64,000 bases of DNA, from positions 4,588,001 to 4,652,000 of the forward strand of contig NC_016946.1 in assembly GCF_000277125.1 (NCBI RefSeq), written 5' to 3'. Every line of letters begins with the position of its first letter. Within the stretch, counting starts at the first letter, position 1. The DNA comes from Mycobacterium intracellulare ATCC 13950. Lineage in GTDB: Bacteria; Actinomycetota; Actinomycetes; Mycobacteriales; Mycobacteriaceae. Position numbers and translations under genes: made by a program. Shown here piece after piece: positions 1 to 16,348 of the stretch. The notes beneath the pieces are model-generated. The model saw nothing but the letters and a program-made list of their open reading frames with translations, ran no database searches and was not told the origin of the DNA.

Positions 1-203
1 CCGCGACCGGACACCAGGATGACGTGCACATTCGGGTCGAGGTCGGCGCGCTCCACCAGCGCCGAGAGCTCCAGCGGCGTGTCCGCGACGATCGCGTTGC
101 CCTTCTCCGGCCGGTTGAACGTGATCCGGGCGACCCGGTCGGTGACCTCATAGGTCATCGTCTTCAGGTTGTCGAAGTCGACCGGCCTGATCGCGTGAGT
201 CAT
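1..203 (-). CDS. echA4: Enoyl-CoA hydratase (EchA4-like), 5' part only
   Basis: This is the first 67 codons of a crotonase-family protein; the rest lies beyond the window edge. The readable N-terminus has the usual crotonase opening: a beta strand ending in ITFNRPEKGNA, then a segment ending VHVILVSGRG, just ahead of the expected oxyanion-hole region, which is not in view. Crotonases of this kind hydrate enoyl-CoA in fatty-acid oxidation. The ATG overlaps the fadE8 stop (ATGA), so it is translationally coupled to an acyl-CoA dehydrogenase, a logical partner in beta-oxidation. Order fadE8-echA4 matches M. tuberculosis Rv0672-Rv0673 from memory. The catalytic residues cannot be judged. Confidence 0.85.
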   Translation of the reverse strand, partial: MTHAIRPVDFDNLKTMTYEVTDRVARITFNRPEKGNAIVADTPLELSALVERADLDPNVHVILVSGR

Positions 204-1828
204 CCCTTTACTAGAGCACGCTCGAGAATCGGCGCGAGGTCGAGCCCGTCGGGCATGGTGCCGAACGCGCCGCCCCACCGGCGGTCGAGCCGGGTCGTCA
301 GGAACGCCTCGGCGACGGCGGGGTGCCCGTGGCGCACCAGCAGCGAGCCCTGCAGCGCCAGGCAGATGTCCTCGGCGACCTTGCGGCCGCGGTAGGCGAT
401 GGTCTCCAGGTTGGCCAGGTCGGCGCGCAGCCGCGCGACATGGTTGCCCAGGCGCGGGTCCTGGCCCGCGCTCTCGGCGATTTCGTCGAACAGCACCTCG
501 ACGCATTCGGGACGAGTTGCGGTAGCGCGCAACGTATCCAGCGCGCTGACGTTGCCCGAGCCCTCCCAGATGCCCATCAGCGGCGCCTCCCGGTACAGCC
601 GCGGCATGCCGGAGTCCTCCACATAGCCGTTGCCGCCCAGGCATTCCAAGGCTTCGGCGGCGTGCGGGGTGGAGCGCTTGCACACCCAGTACTTGCTGGC
701 GGCCAGGCCGATCCGGCGCAGCAGCGCCTCGGTCTCGTCGCCGCGCACCGCCTTGTCGGTGGCGCCGGCCATCCGCATCGCGACCATGGTGGCCGCCTCC
801 GCCTCGACGGCCAAATCGGCCAGCACGTTGCGCATCAGCGGCTGGTCAATGAGGTAGGCGCCGAAGGCCTTTCGGTGCTGGGCGTGGTAGATCGCGCGGG
901 TCAAACCGGTGCGCATGCTGGTGGCGCTGCCCAGCGTGCAGTCCAGCCGGGTGAGGTTGACCATCTCGATGATGGTCGGCACGCCGCGGCCCTCCTCGCC
1001 CACCAGCCACGCGATCGCGCCGTCGTATTCGACCTCGCTCGAGGCGTTGGCGTGGTTGCCGAGCTTGTCCTTGAGGCGCTGCAAAAACATCCGGTTGCGG
1101 GTGCCGTCGGGCAGCACGCGCGGCAGCATGAAGCACGACAACCCTCCGGGCGCCTGCGCGAGCACCAGGAAGATGTCACACATCGGCGCCGAGGTGAACC
1201 ACTTGTGGCCCGTCAGGCTGTAGGTGCCGTCGGCGTTGGGGGTGGCCTGCGTGGTGCCGGCGCGCACGTCGGAGCCGCCCTGCTTCTCGGTCATCGACAT
1301 GCCCGCCGTGATGCCGGGCTTGGCGGTGGCCGGCCGGAGTTCCGGGTCGTATTCGCGGGAGGTCAGCAGCGGCTCGTAGACCTTGGCTAGCTCGGGGTTG
1401 TAGCGCAGCGCGGGCACCACGGCATACGTCATCGAGATCGGGCAGACGTGCCCCGGTTCGACCGTCCACACCGAGGTCTTGGCGGCCCGCACGACGTGCG
1501 CACCCGGCCGCTCGTCGGCCCAGGGCGCGGCGTGCATGCCGTGGGTGATCGCCGCGCGCATCAGCTCGTGGTACGCCGGGTCGTATTCGACCTCGTCGAT
1601 CCGGTGACCGTTGCGGTCGTGGGTGTGCAGGATGGGCCGGTTGCGATCGGCGAGCTCGCCCCAGCGCTGCGCCTCGCGGCTGGCCGACAGGGCGCCGACC
1701 TCGTTCACCTCGTCCAGGCCCCACTGCCCTCCCTCGCGAATCAGGGCCTCGATGAGCACCGCCGAGGTGGCGGGGTTGTGGTCTTCCAGGGGCGGGACCT
1801 GGTTGGTGACGACATGGGTGTCCGACAT
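200..1828 (-). CDS. fadE8: Acyl-CoA dehydrogenase FadE8 (AidB-like branch)
   Basis: A 542-residue flavoprotein of the acyl-CoA dehydrogenase superfamily, expected to oxidise acyl-CoA to enoyl-CoA with FAD. Visible signatures are MTEKQGGSDVR in the middle domain, the HKWFTSAPMCD segment, and the C-terminal block LGGNGYVEDSGMPRLYRE followed by GIWEGSGNV, which is typical of the AidB/isovaleryl-like branch. The start at MSDTHVV was preferred over in-frame starts further upstream, because those would run into the lpqP coding region and give a low-complexity Arg-rich leader. The stop overlaps the echA4 start by 4 nt. AidB-like members can bind DNA in other bacteria; nothing here shows that. Confidence 0.9.
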   Translation of the reverse strand: MSDTHVVTNQVPPLEDHNPATSAVLIEALIREGGQWGLDEVNEVGALSASREAQRWGELADRNRPILHTHDRNGHRIDEVEYDPAYHELMRAAITHGMHAAPWADERPGAHVVRAAKTSVWTVEPGHVCPISMTYAVVPALRYNPELAKVYEPLLTSREYDPELRPATAKPGITAGMSMTEKQGGSDVRAGTTQATPNADGTYSLTGHKWFTSAPMCDIFLVLAQAPGGLSCFMLPRVLPDGTRNRMFLQRLKDKLGNHANASSEVEYDGAIAWLVGEEGRGVPTIIEMVNLTRLDCTLGSATSMRTGLTRAIYHAQHRKAFGAYLIDQPLMRNVLADLAVEAEAATMVAMRMAGATDKAVRGDETEALLRRIGLAASKYWVCKRSTPHAAEALECLGGNGYVEDSGMPRLYREAPLMGIWEGSGNVSALDTLRATATRPECVEVLFDEIAESAGQDPRLGNHVARLRADLANLETIAYRGRKVAEDICLALQGSLLVRHGHPAVAEAFLTTRLDRRWGGAFGTMPDGLDLAPILERALVKG

Positions 1829-1875
1829 GGGATCAATGTTACATTTTTCCGACAGTTGCACAAGAGCTGTAATGA

Positions 1876-2715
1876 TCAGCGCGGGTGCGCGGCGAAGAAG
1901 TCCCACAGTTGTCGCGTCGCGAAGTCGGGCCACTCGTGGTCGCCGTGGTCGACCGTGATGAGCACGACCCCGCGACCGTCGGCGCATCCCGCGGTCGAGG
2001 TGGTGATCGGGCCGTCGGTGGTGGCCGACGGGGCGCCGCACTGATCGACGTTGCGCCAGAAGGCGTTCACGTTCGGCACGGGCGGGCCGTTGATCACGCT
2101 GTAGCCCGGTCCGCCGCCGTAGGGCACCAGCTCGTCCGCGGTGCCGTGAATGTGCATGACCGACATCGGATGCGGCGTGCGGCAGGCGTTCAGCTGGGTG
2201 CCCGCGACCGGGCCGATCGCGGCGAAGATCTCCGTGGTGCAGGCCAGCGTGTAGGACATGATGCCGCCGTTGCTCATGCCGGTGGCATAGACCTTCGCGG
2301 TGTCGATGCCGACGTTCTTGGCGATGTCGGCGACGGCCGCGCTGATGAAACCGACGTCATCCACGCCTTCTCGCCCGGACCGGCCGCAGCAGGTTTGGCC
2401 GTCGACGTTCCAGGCGTGGTCGAGGCCGTCCGGGTAGGCGACGACGAACTTGCCCGAATCGGCCAAACCGTCCCAGTGGTAGTCCTTTTCGGCTTCCCTG
2501 GCGCTTCCCGACACGCCGTGCATCATGACCACGAGCGGGGCCGAGGCCGCCACTCCCGCGGGCTTGTACAGCCGATAGCTGCGATCGAGATCGCCGACCT
2601 TGAGGTGGTGGACGCTGGTGCCGGTCACGAAGCCCGTCGGCGCGTTGGCGACCCCGGGGAAGCAGCCCGCGAGCACCAGGACGACACCCGAGATCGTGGC
2701 CAGCCGGCGCAGCAT
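1876..2715 (-). CDS. lpqP: Lipoprotein LpqP, PHB-depolymerase/feruloyl-esterase family
   Basis: A 279-residue secreted lipoprotein with an alpha/beta-hydrolase fold. The signal peptide ends in lipobox LAGC (Cys18), so the mature protein should be lipid-anchored outside the membrane. Hydrolase landmarks are the oxyanion segment MMHGVSG (about 64-70), the nucleophile elbow GMSNGG with Ser148, HIHGTADELVP carrying a candidate acid, and DHGDHEWPD near the C-terminus with a candidate catalytic His. CC at 109-110 plus later Cys suggest disulfides. The substrate is unknown; the family hydrolyses poly-3-hydroxybutyrate or feruloyl esters. It sits 47 nt upstream of fadE8 and 27 nt downstream of endonuclease IV in one minus-strand run. 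Confidence 0.88.
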   Translation of the reverse strand: MLRRLATISGVVLVLAGCFPGVANAPTGFVTGTSVHHLKVGDLDRSYRLYKPAGVAASAPLVVMMHGVSGSAREAEKDYHWDGLADSGKFVVAYPDGLDHAWNVDGQTCCGRSGREGVDDVGFISAAVADIAKNVGIDTAKVYATGMSNGGIMSYTLACTTEIFAAIGPVAGTQLNACRTPHPMSVMHIHGTADELVPYGGGPGYSVINGPPVPNVNAFWRNVDQCGAPSATTDGPITTSTAGCADGRGVVLITVDHGDHEWPDFATRQLWDFFAAHPR

Positions 2716-2742
2716 GGATCAAAGGTAAGCGCTGGCCCGCGC

Positions 2743-3498
2743 TCAGCCGCCCGTTTTCTCCCGCAGGAACGCGATGTCGTCCTTGCGGCCCTCGTCGGCG
2801 GTTTCGCAGATCACCGGGGCGTCGGCGGCCTTGACCACCGCGGCGAGCAGCTCGGGATCGATCTGGCCGGTGCCGAAGTTGGCGTGCCGGTCGGCGCCGG
2901 AGCCCGCCGCGTCCCTCGAGTCGTTGCAGTGCACCAGGTCGATGCGGCCGGTCAGCGCCTTGATGCGGTCGACCGCGTCGATCAGCTGCTCGCCGGCGGC
3001 CCAGGCGTGGCAGGTGTCCAGGCAGAACCCAATTCCCTTGTCGCCGATGTGATCCCACAGCCGGCCGATGGTGTCGAAGTGGCGGGCCATCGCGTGGTCG
3101 CCGCCGGCGGTGTTCTCCAGGTAGACCGGCACGTCCGTTTCCAGGTAGTCCAGGGCCTTGACCCACCGTTCGAAGCCGGCGTCCATGTCGTTGTCGTCGG
3201 CGTGGCCGCCGTGCACGATCACCGCCGTCGCGTTGATCGCCGCGGCCGCGTCGCAGGTGTCCTGCAGGATCTTGCGCGACGGGATGCGGACCCGGTTGTT
3301 GGCCGAGGCCACGTTGATCAGGTAGGGCGCGTGGATGTAGAGCGGGATGGTCGACGCCTTGAGCGCCTCGGCGTCGTCACGCGGCTTGGGCTTCTTCCAG
3401 CTCTGCGGGTTGCCGAGGAAGAACTGGACGACGTCGGCGCCGTCGGCCTGCGCGGCGGCCAGCGGGTCATCCTGGTGGACATGCGAACCGATGAGCAC
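2743..3498 (-). CDS. nfo: Endonuclease IV (AP endonuclease)
   Basis: A 251-residue AP endonuclease, called end in M. tuberculosis, that cleaves 5' of abasic sites in base-excision repair. Metal-site blocks typical of the trinuclear zinc TIM barrel are visible: [46 protein letters not shown] followed by DRHANFG, and VICETADEG. The start is GTG giving (M)LIGSHVHQ, which matches the family N-terminus and length; longer in-frame extensions run into repeat DNA at 3537-3588 and are rejected. The gene heads the end-lpqP-fadE8-echA4 run downstream of rpoC. Confidence 0.93.
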   Translation of the reverse strand: MLIGSHVHQDDPLAAAQADGADVVQFFLGNPQSWKKPKPRDDAEALKASTIPLYIHAPYLINVASANNRVRIPSRKILQDTCDAAAAINATAVIVHGGHADDNDMDAGFERWVKALDYLETDVPVYLENTAGGDHAMARHFDTIGRLWDHIGDKGIGFCLDTCHAWAAGEQLIDAVDRIKALTGRIDLVHCNDSRDAAGSGADRHANFGTGQIDPELLAAVVKAADAPVICETADEGRKDDIAFLREKTGG

Positions 3499-3536
3499 GG
3501 TGGCCAGTGTAGTGAGGGGTCCTGACGGCGGCGAGA

Positions 3537-3588
3537 GTGCGGCTGGCCGCACACCCGAGTCCGAACGTGCGGCTGGCCGCACACCCGA
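3537..3588. repeat. Two tandem 22-bp palindromic repeat units
   Basis: Two identical 22-bp units lie at 3537-3558 and 3567-3588, 30 bp apart start to start. Each contains the inverted repeat GTGCGG-ctgg-CCGCAC followed by ACCCGA. The units are between rpoC's terminator and the start of endonuclease IV, so they would be transcribed in the 5' leader of endonuclease IV if its promoter lies upstream. They look like REP-type elements, but no other copy was noticed in this window. Confidence 0.7.
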
Positions 3589-3609
3589 CCGGCTCGGCGC
3601 CCCACGCAA

Positions 3610-3644
3610 CGACAAAGCCCCGGGCGAAACCCGGGGCTTTGTCG
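3610..3644 (-). terminator. rpoC downstream terminator hairpin
   Basis: A perfect 15-bp stem (3610-3624 with 3630-3644) closes a 5-nt loop, 12 nt after the rpoC stop. Read on the minus strand it is followed by only two T residues, so it resembles the tract-less hairpins common in mycobacteria. Confidence 0.85.
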
Positions 3645-3656
3645 TTGTCGCAGAAA

Positions 3657-7631
<3,975 letters not shown>

Positions 7632-7651
7632 TTAGTAACTGAAAACGTTTG

Positions 7652-11577
<3,926 letters not shown>

Positions 11578-12588
11578 TCATTCGCCGATCTCGTGTGCGC
11601 GGTACCGATGGGTGCCTTCGAGGTCGTCGAGGATGGCGGTCTGAGCGGTCTTGGGCAGGGTGTGCAGGATCTCGCGCACCCGCGCCTGGCGGCGGGCGAC
11701 GGCCTTGCGTTCCGGCATGCCGGGCGATGCGACGATCTGCGGCGGCACGCCCTCGATCTCCTCGACACCGCCCGCATGCTGTCCGGCGTCCAGCGCCGCC
11801 TGCTCCTCGGCCATGGTCGCCTCGTCCTTTTCCTCCGACATGCCGATCGGCCCGATGCGGCGGCCGTTGAGGAACTGCCGCACGACCGGCTCGTCACTGG
11901 TCAGCAGCACCTCGCGGGGGCCGAACATGACCAGCTTGCGGCGGAACAGCATGCCCATGTTGTCCGGCACCGTGCGGGCGATGTTGATGTTGTGCGTGAC
12001 GATCAGCACCGTGGCGTCGATCTGGGCGTTGATGTCGAGGATCAGCTGGCTCAGGTAGGCGGTACGAACCGGGTCCAGACCGGAGTCGGGCTCGTCGCAC
12101 AGGATGATCTGCGGGTCCATCACCAGGGCGCGGGCCAGGCTGGCGCGCTTGCGCATACCGCCGGAGATCTCACCGGGGAACTTCTTCTCGTCGCCGCCGA
12201 GGCCGACCAGGGTCAGCTTCTCCATGACGATGTCACGGATCTCGCCTTCCTTCTTCTTGGTGTGCTCGCGCAGCGGGAAGGCAGCGTTGTCGAAGAGGTT
12301 CATCGACCCGAACAGCGCGCCGTCCTGGAACATCACGCCGAACAGCGTGCGGATCTCGTAGAGCTCCTTGGCCGAGCACTGCAGGATGTCGGTGCCGTCG
12401 ATGACGACCGAGCCGCGCTCGGGGCGCAACAAACCGATCAGTGACTTCAGGAAAACCGATTTGCCGGTACCCGACGGCCCCAGCAGGACGCTGACCTCCC
12501 CGGCGGGGATTTCCAGCGTCACGTCTTCCCAGATTCTCGAGGAACCGAAGGACTTCGTGAGTCCATTCACCTCGATTGCGACGCCCAT
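11578..12588 (-). CDS. mkl: MCE-associated ABC transporter ATPase Mkl/MceG
   Basis: A 336-residue ABC ATPase of the MlaF/MceG type, known to power Mce lipid importers in mycobacteria. Walker A GPSGTGKS is at about 37-44, followed by the Q-loop MFQDGALFGS, signature EISGGMRKRASLARAL, Walker B IILCDEPDSGLD and H-loop VTHN. A C-terminal acidic extension of about 90 residues (EEKDEATMAEEQ and beyond) is typical of mycobacterial Mkl. The start at MGVAIEV was chosen because GGAAGGA lies 6 nt upstream; a start 21 nt earlier is open but has no such site. The gene is isolated from any mce operon here. Confidence 0.93.
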   Translation of the reverse strand: MGVAIEVNGLTKSFGSSRIWEDVTLEIPAGEVSVLLGPSGTGKSVFLKSLIGLLRPERGSVVIDGTDILQCSAKELYEIRTLFGVMFQDGALFGSMNLFDNAAFPLREHTKKKEGEIRDIVMEKLTLVGLGGDEKKFPGEISGGMRKRASLARALVMDPQIILCDEPDSGLDPVRTAYLSQLILDINAQIDATVLIVTHNINIARTVPDNMGMLFRRKLVMFGPREVLLTSDEPVVRQFLNGRRIGPIGMSEEKDEATMAEEQAALDAGQHAGGVEEIEGVPPQIVASPGMPERKAVARRQARVREILHTLPKTAQTAILDDLEGTHRYRAHEIGE

Positions 12589-12759
12589 GGGAAATCCTTC
12601 CGTCGACACTCATGCCTGCCACCTGCCCTTTTGTGTGGCATGAGTCACTGTAGCGCACGCCTGCCACACGGCATCAGGGTTGCGGCACACAGCGGGGAAA
12701 AATTGGCCGTCCCGAGATCAGCCGGAAGCCCCGATGGCGCAACTTATTTGACGCACGTG

Positions 12760-14262
12760 TTAGCCAGCCGGCGCCCAGTTGCCGTGGAATCCCATCGGCA
12801 CCCGCTGCGGCAGATGCACGGTGGCGACGTGCTCGAGCGTCTGCGCGTCCAGCAAGACCAGTTGGCCCTCGTCGCGGTCGCGGTGATAGCCGAACCCCAT
12901 GAGGATGCCGTCATCCTCGGCGCCCGGTGCGGGATTGGGCACAAACGACATCTCGCCGAGCAAAAGGCACGCATCGAGATCGGCAGCGGTGGCGGATCCG
13001 GTCGCGTAGTCGTGCTTGTACACGGCGGTCGACATCTCGGATCGCCCGCCGGACAGGTAACCGCCCTCGGTGCCGATGGTGTAGCCATACCGGTGCGGCC
13101 CGCCCAGCAAGGTCTCGTTGATGCGCGGGAATTCTTGGGGGCGATCGTCGCGGCGTTCGCTGGTCACCGTCCCGGTGGCCAGGTTGACGGTCCAGCGGTC
13201 CAGCGTCGGCCGGCTGTCGCCGGGACCGCGCAGGTCACGGTCGAACATCCGCGCGTAGCGCACCACGTCGAGCACCAAAACCTCTGTGCCGTCGCGCATC
13301 TCGGAGTACGCGTTAAGCGGGTGGTAGACGTAGCAGGGCTCGATGTCGAACCAGCGCACGTCCCGATTTCCGCCCTCTCGGGGCATCACCCCGATGCGCG
13401 CCGGGTAGTTGTCGTCCCACCGGTACGGCATCCGGCTGGTCGGCCGCTGGTTGCGATTGATCGCCGTCGCCATCGGGCTGGGCAGCCGCACGCGCCCGAT
13501 GAGCGACTGCATCACCAGGCGGGCCGGCAGGCTCAGCCAACGGGGCACGTTCGCCGGCATCACCTGAACGGGGTCGAACGTGACGGGCAGATCGTAGATC
13601 ACCACGTACTTGTCGGTCAGCGAGAAGTCGTGCATCATCGGCGACCCGCCCACCTCGATGTCGACGGTGCGCCGCGCCCGGCCCTGGGTGTCGATGACCG
13701 AGTACTGCACGGTCCGCCCGCGGGTGAACGAGTAGGACACCGCGTGCAATTCGCCGGTCCGCGGGTCGGCGTGCGGATGGGCGGTGTATCCCCCGAACAG
13801 GGTTCCGTCGAAGTCGCAGGGCCCCTCGGTGTCCAGCTCGTCGGTGAGGCGGTAGTTCGCCCCGCCCCCCTCGACGAGCGCGAGCGTGTGGCCGGCGTGG
13901 CTGAGCACGTTGGTGTTGGGGCCGACGGAGAGCATGCCGGCCCGCGGGTTCAGCCCGCTGGGCGCCGGCTCGCCGAGTGCGGTGCAGACGTGGGCGGTGC
14001 GCACCCATCGGTTGCGATACCAGCGGGCCTGCCCGCCTTGCAGCGCCACCCCGTGCACCATGCCGTCACCGCTGAACCAGTGGTAGACGGCGGGGTCCAC
14101 CTCGGCGACGGGGTTGGGCCCGTTGCGCAGGTAGCGCCCGTCGAGGTGTTCGGGAATGCGTCCGGTGACCTTGAGGTCGGTGGCGGTGACCTCCGCGCTC
14201 ACCGGCGCCAGGAAGTCCTCGAGGTAGGGGTTGCCGGGCTTGGCGGTTGTCGTGGTCGCCAT
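12760..14262 (-). CDS. Carotenoid cleavage oxygenase
   Basis: A 500-residue beta-propeller, non-heme iron dioxygenase (Rv0654-like from memory) that splits carotenoids or related polyenes into apocarotenals. The four expected iron-ligand His positions are visible in TAHPHADP, GSPMMHDFS, YVYHPLNAY and MGFHGNW at the C-terminus. Other family blocks are YLRNGPNP near the N-terminus and WFSGDGMVHG. No signal peptide is evident, so a cytosolic or membrane-peripheral enzyme is likely. It is divergently transcribed from a TetR gene 62 bp away, with an inverted repeat between them. Confidence 0.92.
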   Translation of the reverse strand: MATTTTAKPGNPYLEDFLAPVSAEVTATDLKVTGRIPEHLDGRYLRNGPNPVAEVDPAVYHWFSGDGMVHGVALQGGQARWYRNRWVRTAHVCTALGEPAPSGLNPRAGMLSVGPNTNVLSHAGHTLALVEGGGANYRLTDELDTEGPCDFDGTLFGGYTAHPHADPRTGELHAVSYSFTRGRTVQYSVIDTQGRARRTVDIEVGGSPMMHDFSLTDKYVVIYDLPVTFDPVQVMPANVPRWLSLPARLVMQSLIGRVRLPSPMATAINRNQRPTSRMPYRWDDNYPARIGVMPREGGNRDVRWFDIEPCYVYHPLNAYSEMRDGTEVLVLDVVRYARMFDRDLRGPGDSRPTLDRWTVNLATGTVTSERRDDRPQEFPRINETLLGGPHRYGYTIGTEGGYLSGGRSEMSTAVYKHDYATGSATAADLDACLLLGEMSFVPNPAPGAEDDGILMGFGYHRDRDEGQLVLLDAQTLEHVATVHLPQRVPMGFHGNWAPAG

Positions 14263-14274
14263 GGCTGAGCTCCT

Positions 14275-14287
14275 ATAACATTGTTAT
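14275..14287. promoter_or_regulatory. Candidate TetR operator in divergent promoter
   Basis: The inverted repeat ATAAC-att-GTTAT lies between the divergent oxygenase and TetR genes, 13 nt upstream of the oxygenase ATG. A further GTTATT half-site occurs at about 14293-14298. An AT-rich palindrome in GC-rich DNA at this position suggests an autoregulatory TetR site. Confidence 0.55.
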
Positions 14288-14324
14288 TTCAGCGTTATTG
14301 GCACCGTACGCCCCCGATGAGAAG

Positions 14325-15023
14325 ATGGCAACGATGACTTCAGACGTTCAGCGCAGCGTTCGCGAGGAGATGCTGCGCGCGGCGGTCGGCCTGCTCGACG
14401 AGCACGGCCCCGACGCCCTGCAGACGCGCAAGGTGGCCGGCGCCGCGGGGACCTCCACCATGGCGGTCTACACCCACTTCGGCGGGATGCGGGGGCTCAT
14501 CGCCGAGGTGGCCGAGGAGGGCCTGCGCCAGTTCGACGCCGCGCTGACCGTGCCGCACACCGCCGACCCGGTCGCCGATCTGTTCATGATCGGGGCGGCC
14601 TACCGCCGCTACGCGATCAAGCGCCCGCACGTGTATCGGCTGATGTTCGGCAGCACCAGCGCGCACGGCATCAACGCGCCCGCCCACAACGTCCTGACGC
14701 TGACGGTCGCCGAGATCGAGCGCGACTACCCGAGCTTCGCTCACGTGGTGCGCGGGGTGCACCGGTGCGCGGTGGCCGGCCGCATCAAACCCGCGGGCGC
14801 CGTGAAAGACGGTGTCGACGACGCGTCCGTGGTGGCGACCGCGGCCCAGTTCTGGGCGTTGATCCACGGCTTCGTCATGCTGGAACTGGCCGGCTACTAC
14901 GGCGACGACAGCTCGGCCGTCGTCCCGGTGCTGGGGTCGATGACGTCGAACCTGCTTGTGGCCCTTGGTGATTCACCGGAGCAGGTGGCGCAGTCGCTGC
15001 AGACCGCGATGGGCGCGCGCTGA
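14325..15023 (+). CDS. TetR family transcriptional regulator
   Basis: A 232-residue one-component repressor (Rv0653c-like from memory). The N-terminal helix-turn-helix covers roughly residues 10-60: REEMLRAAVGLLDEHG, then LQTRKVAGAAGTSTMAVYTH and FGGMRGLI. The C-terminal part is a TetR ligand-binding domain of the WHG type (FWALIHGFVMLELAG). ATG at 14325 and an in-frame ATG at 14334 are both possible; the first gives MATMTSD. Its neighbour and likely target is the divergent carotenoid oxygenase, and it converges on rplL with a shared hairpin between. Confidence 0.9.
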   Translation: MATMTSDVQRSVREEMLRAAVGLLDEHGPDALQTRKVAGAAGTSTMAVYTHFGGMRGLIAEVAEEGLRQFDAALTVPHTADPVADLFMIGAAYRRYAIKRPHVYRLMFGSTSAHGINAPAHNVLTLTVAEIERDYPSFAHVVRGVHRCAVAGRIKPAGAVKDGVDDASVVATAAQFWALIHGFVMLELAGYYGDDSSAVVPVLGSMTSNLLVALGDSPEQVAQSLQTAMGAR

Positions 15024-15032
15024 GCGCGCGAA

Positions 15033-15058
15033 GCCCCCGGGACCTCGATCCCGGGGGC
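15033..15058. terminator. Bidirectional terminator between tetR and rplL
   Basis: A perfect 10-bp GC-rich stem (15033-15042 with 15049-15058) has a 6-nt loop. Flanking GCGCGC blocks at 15025-15030 and 15061-15066 can extend it. It sits exactly between two convergent gene ends. Confidence 0.85.
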
Positions 15059-15072
15059 CTGCGCGCAGTGAC

Positions 15073-15465
15073 TTACTTGACGGTGACGGTGGCGCCGGCG
15101 GCCTCGAGCTTGGTCTTGGCCTCGTCGGCGGCCTCCTTGGCGACCTTCTCCAGCAGCGGCTTGGGCGCGCCGTCGACCAGGTCCTTGGCCTCCTTGAGGC
15201 CCAGGCCGGAGACGATCTCGCGGACCACCTTGATGACGCCGATCTTCTTGTCGCCGGCGGACTCGAGGATCACGTCGAATTCCGACTGCTCCTCGGCGGC
15301 CTCGGCGGGCGCGCCACCGGCGGCCGGGCCGGCCGCGGCGACGGCGACCGGGGCGGCCGCGGTGACCTCGAAGGTCTCCTCGAACTTCTTGACGAAGTCG
15401 GAGAGCTCCAGGAGCGTCATCTCCTTGAACGCGTCGAGCAGGTCGTCGGTAGACATCTTTGCCAT
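15073..15465 (-). CDS. rplL: 50S ribosomal protein L7/L12
   Basis: A 130-residue stalk protein that recruits translation GTPases. The N-terminal dimerisation helices ([20 protein letters not shown]), an Ala/Pro-rich hinge (about 46-62) and the conserved C-terminal domain ([31 protein letters not shown]) are complete. It lies 44 nt after rplJ in the standard rplJL operon. Confidence 0.98.
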   Translation of the reverse strand: MAKMSTDDLLDAFKEMTLLELSDFVKKFEETFEVTAAAPVAVAAAGPAAGGAPAEAAEEQSEFDVILESAGDKKIGVIKVVREIVSGLGLKEAKDLVDGAPKPLLEKVAKEAADEAKTKLEAAGATVTVK

Positions 15466-15509
15466 GGGTGTGGGTCCTTCCTTGTTTTTCCCAGGTTCCG
15501 GGGTGGTTG

Positions 15510-16142
15510 TTATTCGGCTTCGGCCGGGGTTTCCGCAGGCTCGGCGGGTGCTTCCGAAGCGGGTTCCGGGGCGGCTTCCGCGGCGGGCTCGGCAGCGGCC
15601 TCGGAAGCTGCTGGCCCCGCCGGTCCCTCTGCGGCCTTCTTCTCTTGCAACGCGGCCGCGAGCCGGGCGACCTGCGACGCCGGGGCGTTGAACAGCCCGG
15701 CCGCCTTGGCGAGGTTGCCCTTCATCGCGCCGGCCAGCTTGGCCAGCAGCACCTCGCGCGACTCGAGGTCGGCGATGCGCTCGACTTCGGCGACCGTCAG
15801 CGCGCGGCCGTCCATGTAGCCACCCTTGATGACCAGCGCCTTGTGCTCCTTGGCGAAGGTCTTGATGGCCTTGGCGGCGTCGACCGGCTCCCCGGTGATG
15901 AACGCGATGGCCGTCGGGCCGGCGAAGAGCTCGTCGAGGCCGTCGACCCCGGCTTCCGACGCAGCACGCTTGACCAGCGTGTTCTTGGCCACCGAGTACG
16001 TGGCCGACGCGCCCAGCGAGCGCCGCAGCTCGGCCAGGTTGGCGACCGTCAGGCCGCGGTACTCGGTGACCAGGGCAGCGGTCGATTCCTTGAACTGCTC
16101 GGCGATGTCCGCAACGGCGGTGGCCTTGTCAGCCCTGGCCAT
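15510..16142 (-). CDS. rplJ: 50S ribosomal protein L10 with long acidic tail
   Basis: A 210-residue L10 that anchors L7/L12 dimers on the ribosome and, with them, can repress its own leader. The L10 core is clear ([33 protein letters not shown]). After about residue 170 there is an Ala/Pro/Glu tail of roughly 35 residues, which makes the protein longer than the 178 residues I recall for M. tuberculosis. The start is fixed by AGGAGG 5 nt upstream of the ATG; a longer in-frame extension is ignored. Confidence 0.97.
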   Translation of the reverse strand: MARADKATAVADIAEQFKESTAALVTEYRGLTVANLAELRRSLGASATYSVAKNTLVKRAASEAGVDGLDELFAGPTAIAFITGEPVDAAKAIKTFAKEHKALVIKGGYMDGRALTVAEVERIADLESREVLLAKLAGAMKGNLAKAAGLFNAPASQVARLAAALQEKKAAEGPAGPAASEAAAEPAAEAAPEPASEAPAEPAETPAEAE

Positions 16143-16260
16143 GCCTACCTCCTGAAGTGAAGTCATGCGACGTGTCGTCTCGATTCCCCCGAAAACGACG
16201 AACGCCCCGGCGCAGGAAACGGCCGGGGCGTACAAACACGCCGGCGCGAGCCGGCGTCAT
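16129..16260 (-). CDS. Putative leader ORF upstream of and overlapping rplJ
   Basis: A 43-codon frame begins [15 protein letters not shown] and ends HGQG. An exact AGGAGG (16268-16273) sits 7 nt before its ATG, as good a ribosome site as rplJ's own. The frame is Arg-rich, spans both leader hairpins and ends 14 nt inside rplJ in another frame. Translation could therefore influence hairpin folding and couple to rplJ initiation. I cannot tell whether it is conserved; it may simply be a chance frame in the leader. Confidence 0.4.
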   Translation of the reverse strand: MTPARAGVFVRPGRFLRRGVRRFRGNRDDTSHDFTSGGRHGQG

Positions 16261-16342
16261 GCCTCGTCCTCCTGCGTGGGCCGCCGGGATACTCCCGGAC
16301 CTTCGACCGATTGCTCGGTGACCGACGGTCTTCGGTGGAACG
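16143..16342 (-). promoter_or_regulatory. rplJ leader with hairpins (putative L10 autoregulatory leader)
   Basis: The transcript from the predicted promoter has about 200 nt before rplJ. It contains an 8-bp perfect stem with a 4-nt loop (16238-16257) and another 8-bp GC stem with a 12-nt loop (16203-16230). The latter is followed on the minus strand by TTCGTCGTTTTC, which resembles an intrinsic terminator. Further up, GACCG and CGGTC segments can pair. rplJ leaders are known binding sites for L10-L7/L12, so feedback attenuation is plausible. Confidence 0.5.
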
Positions 16343-16348
16343 GCTAAC

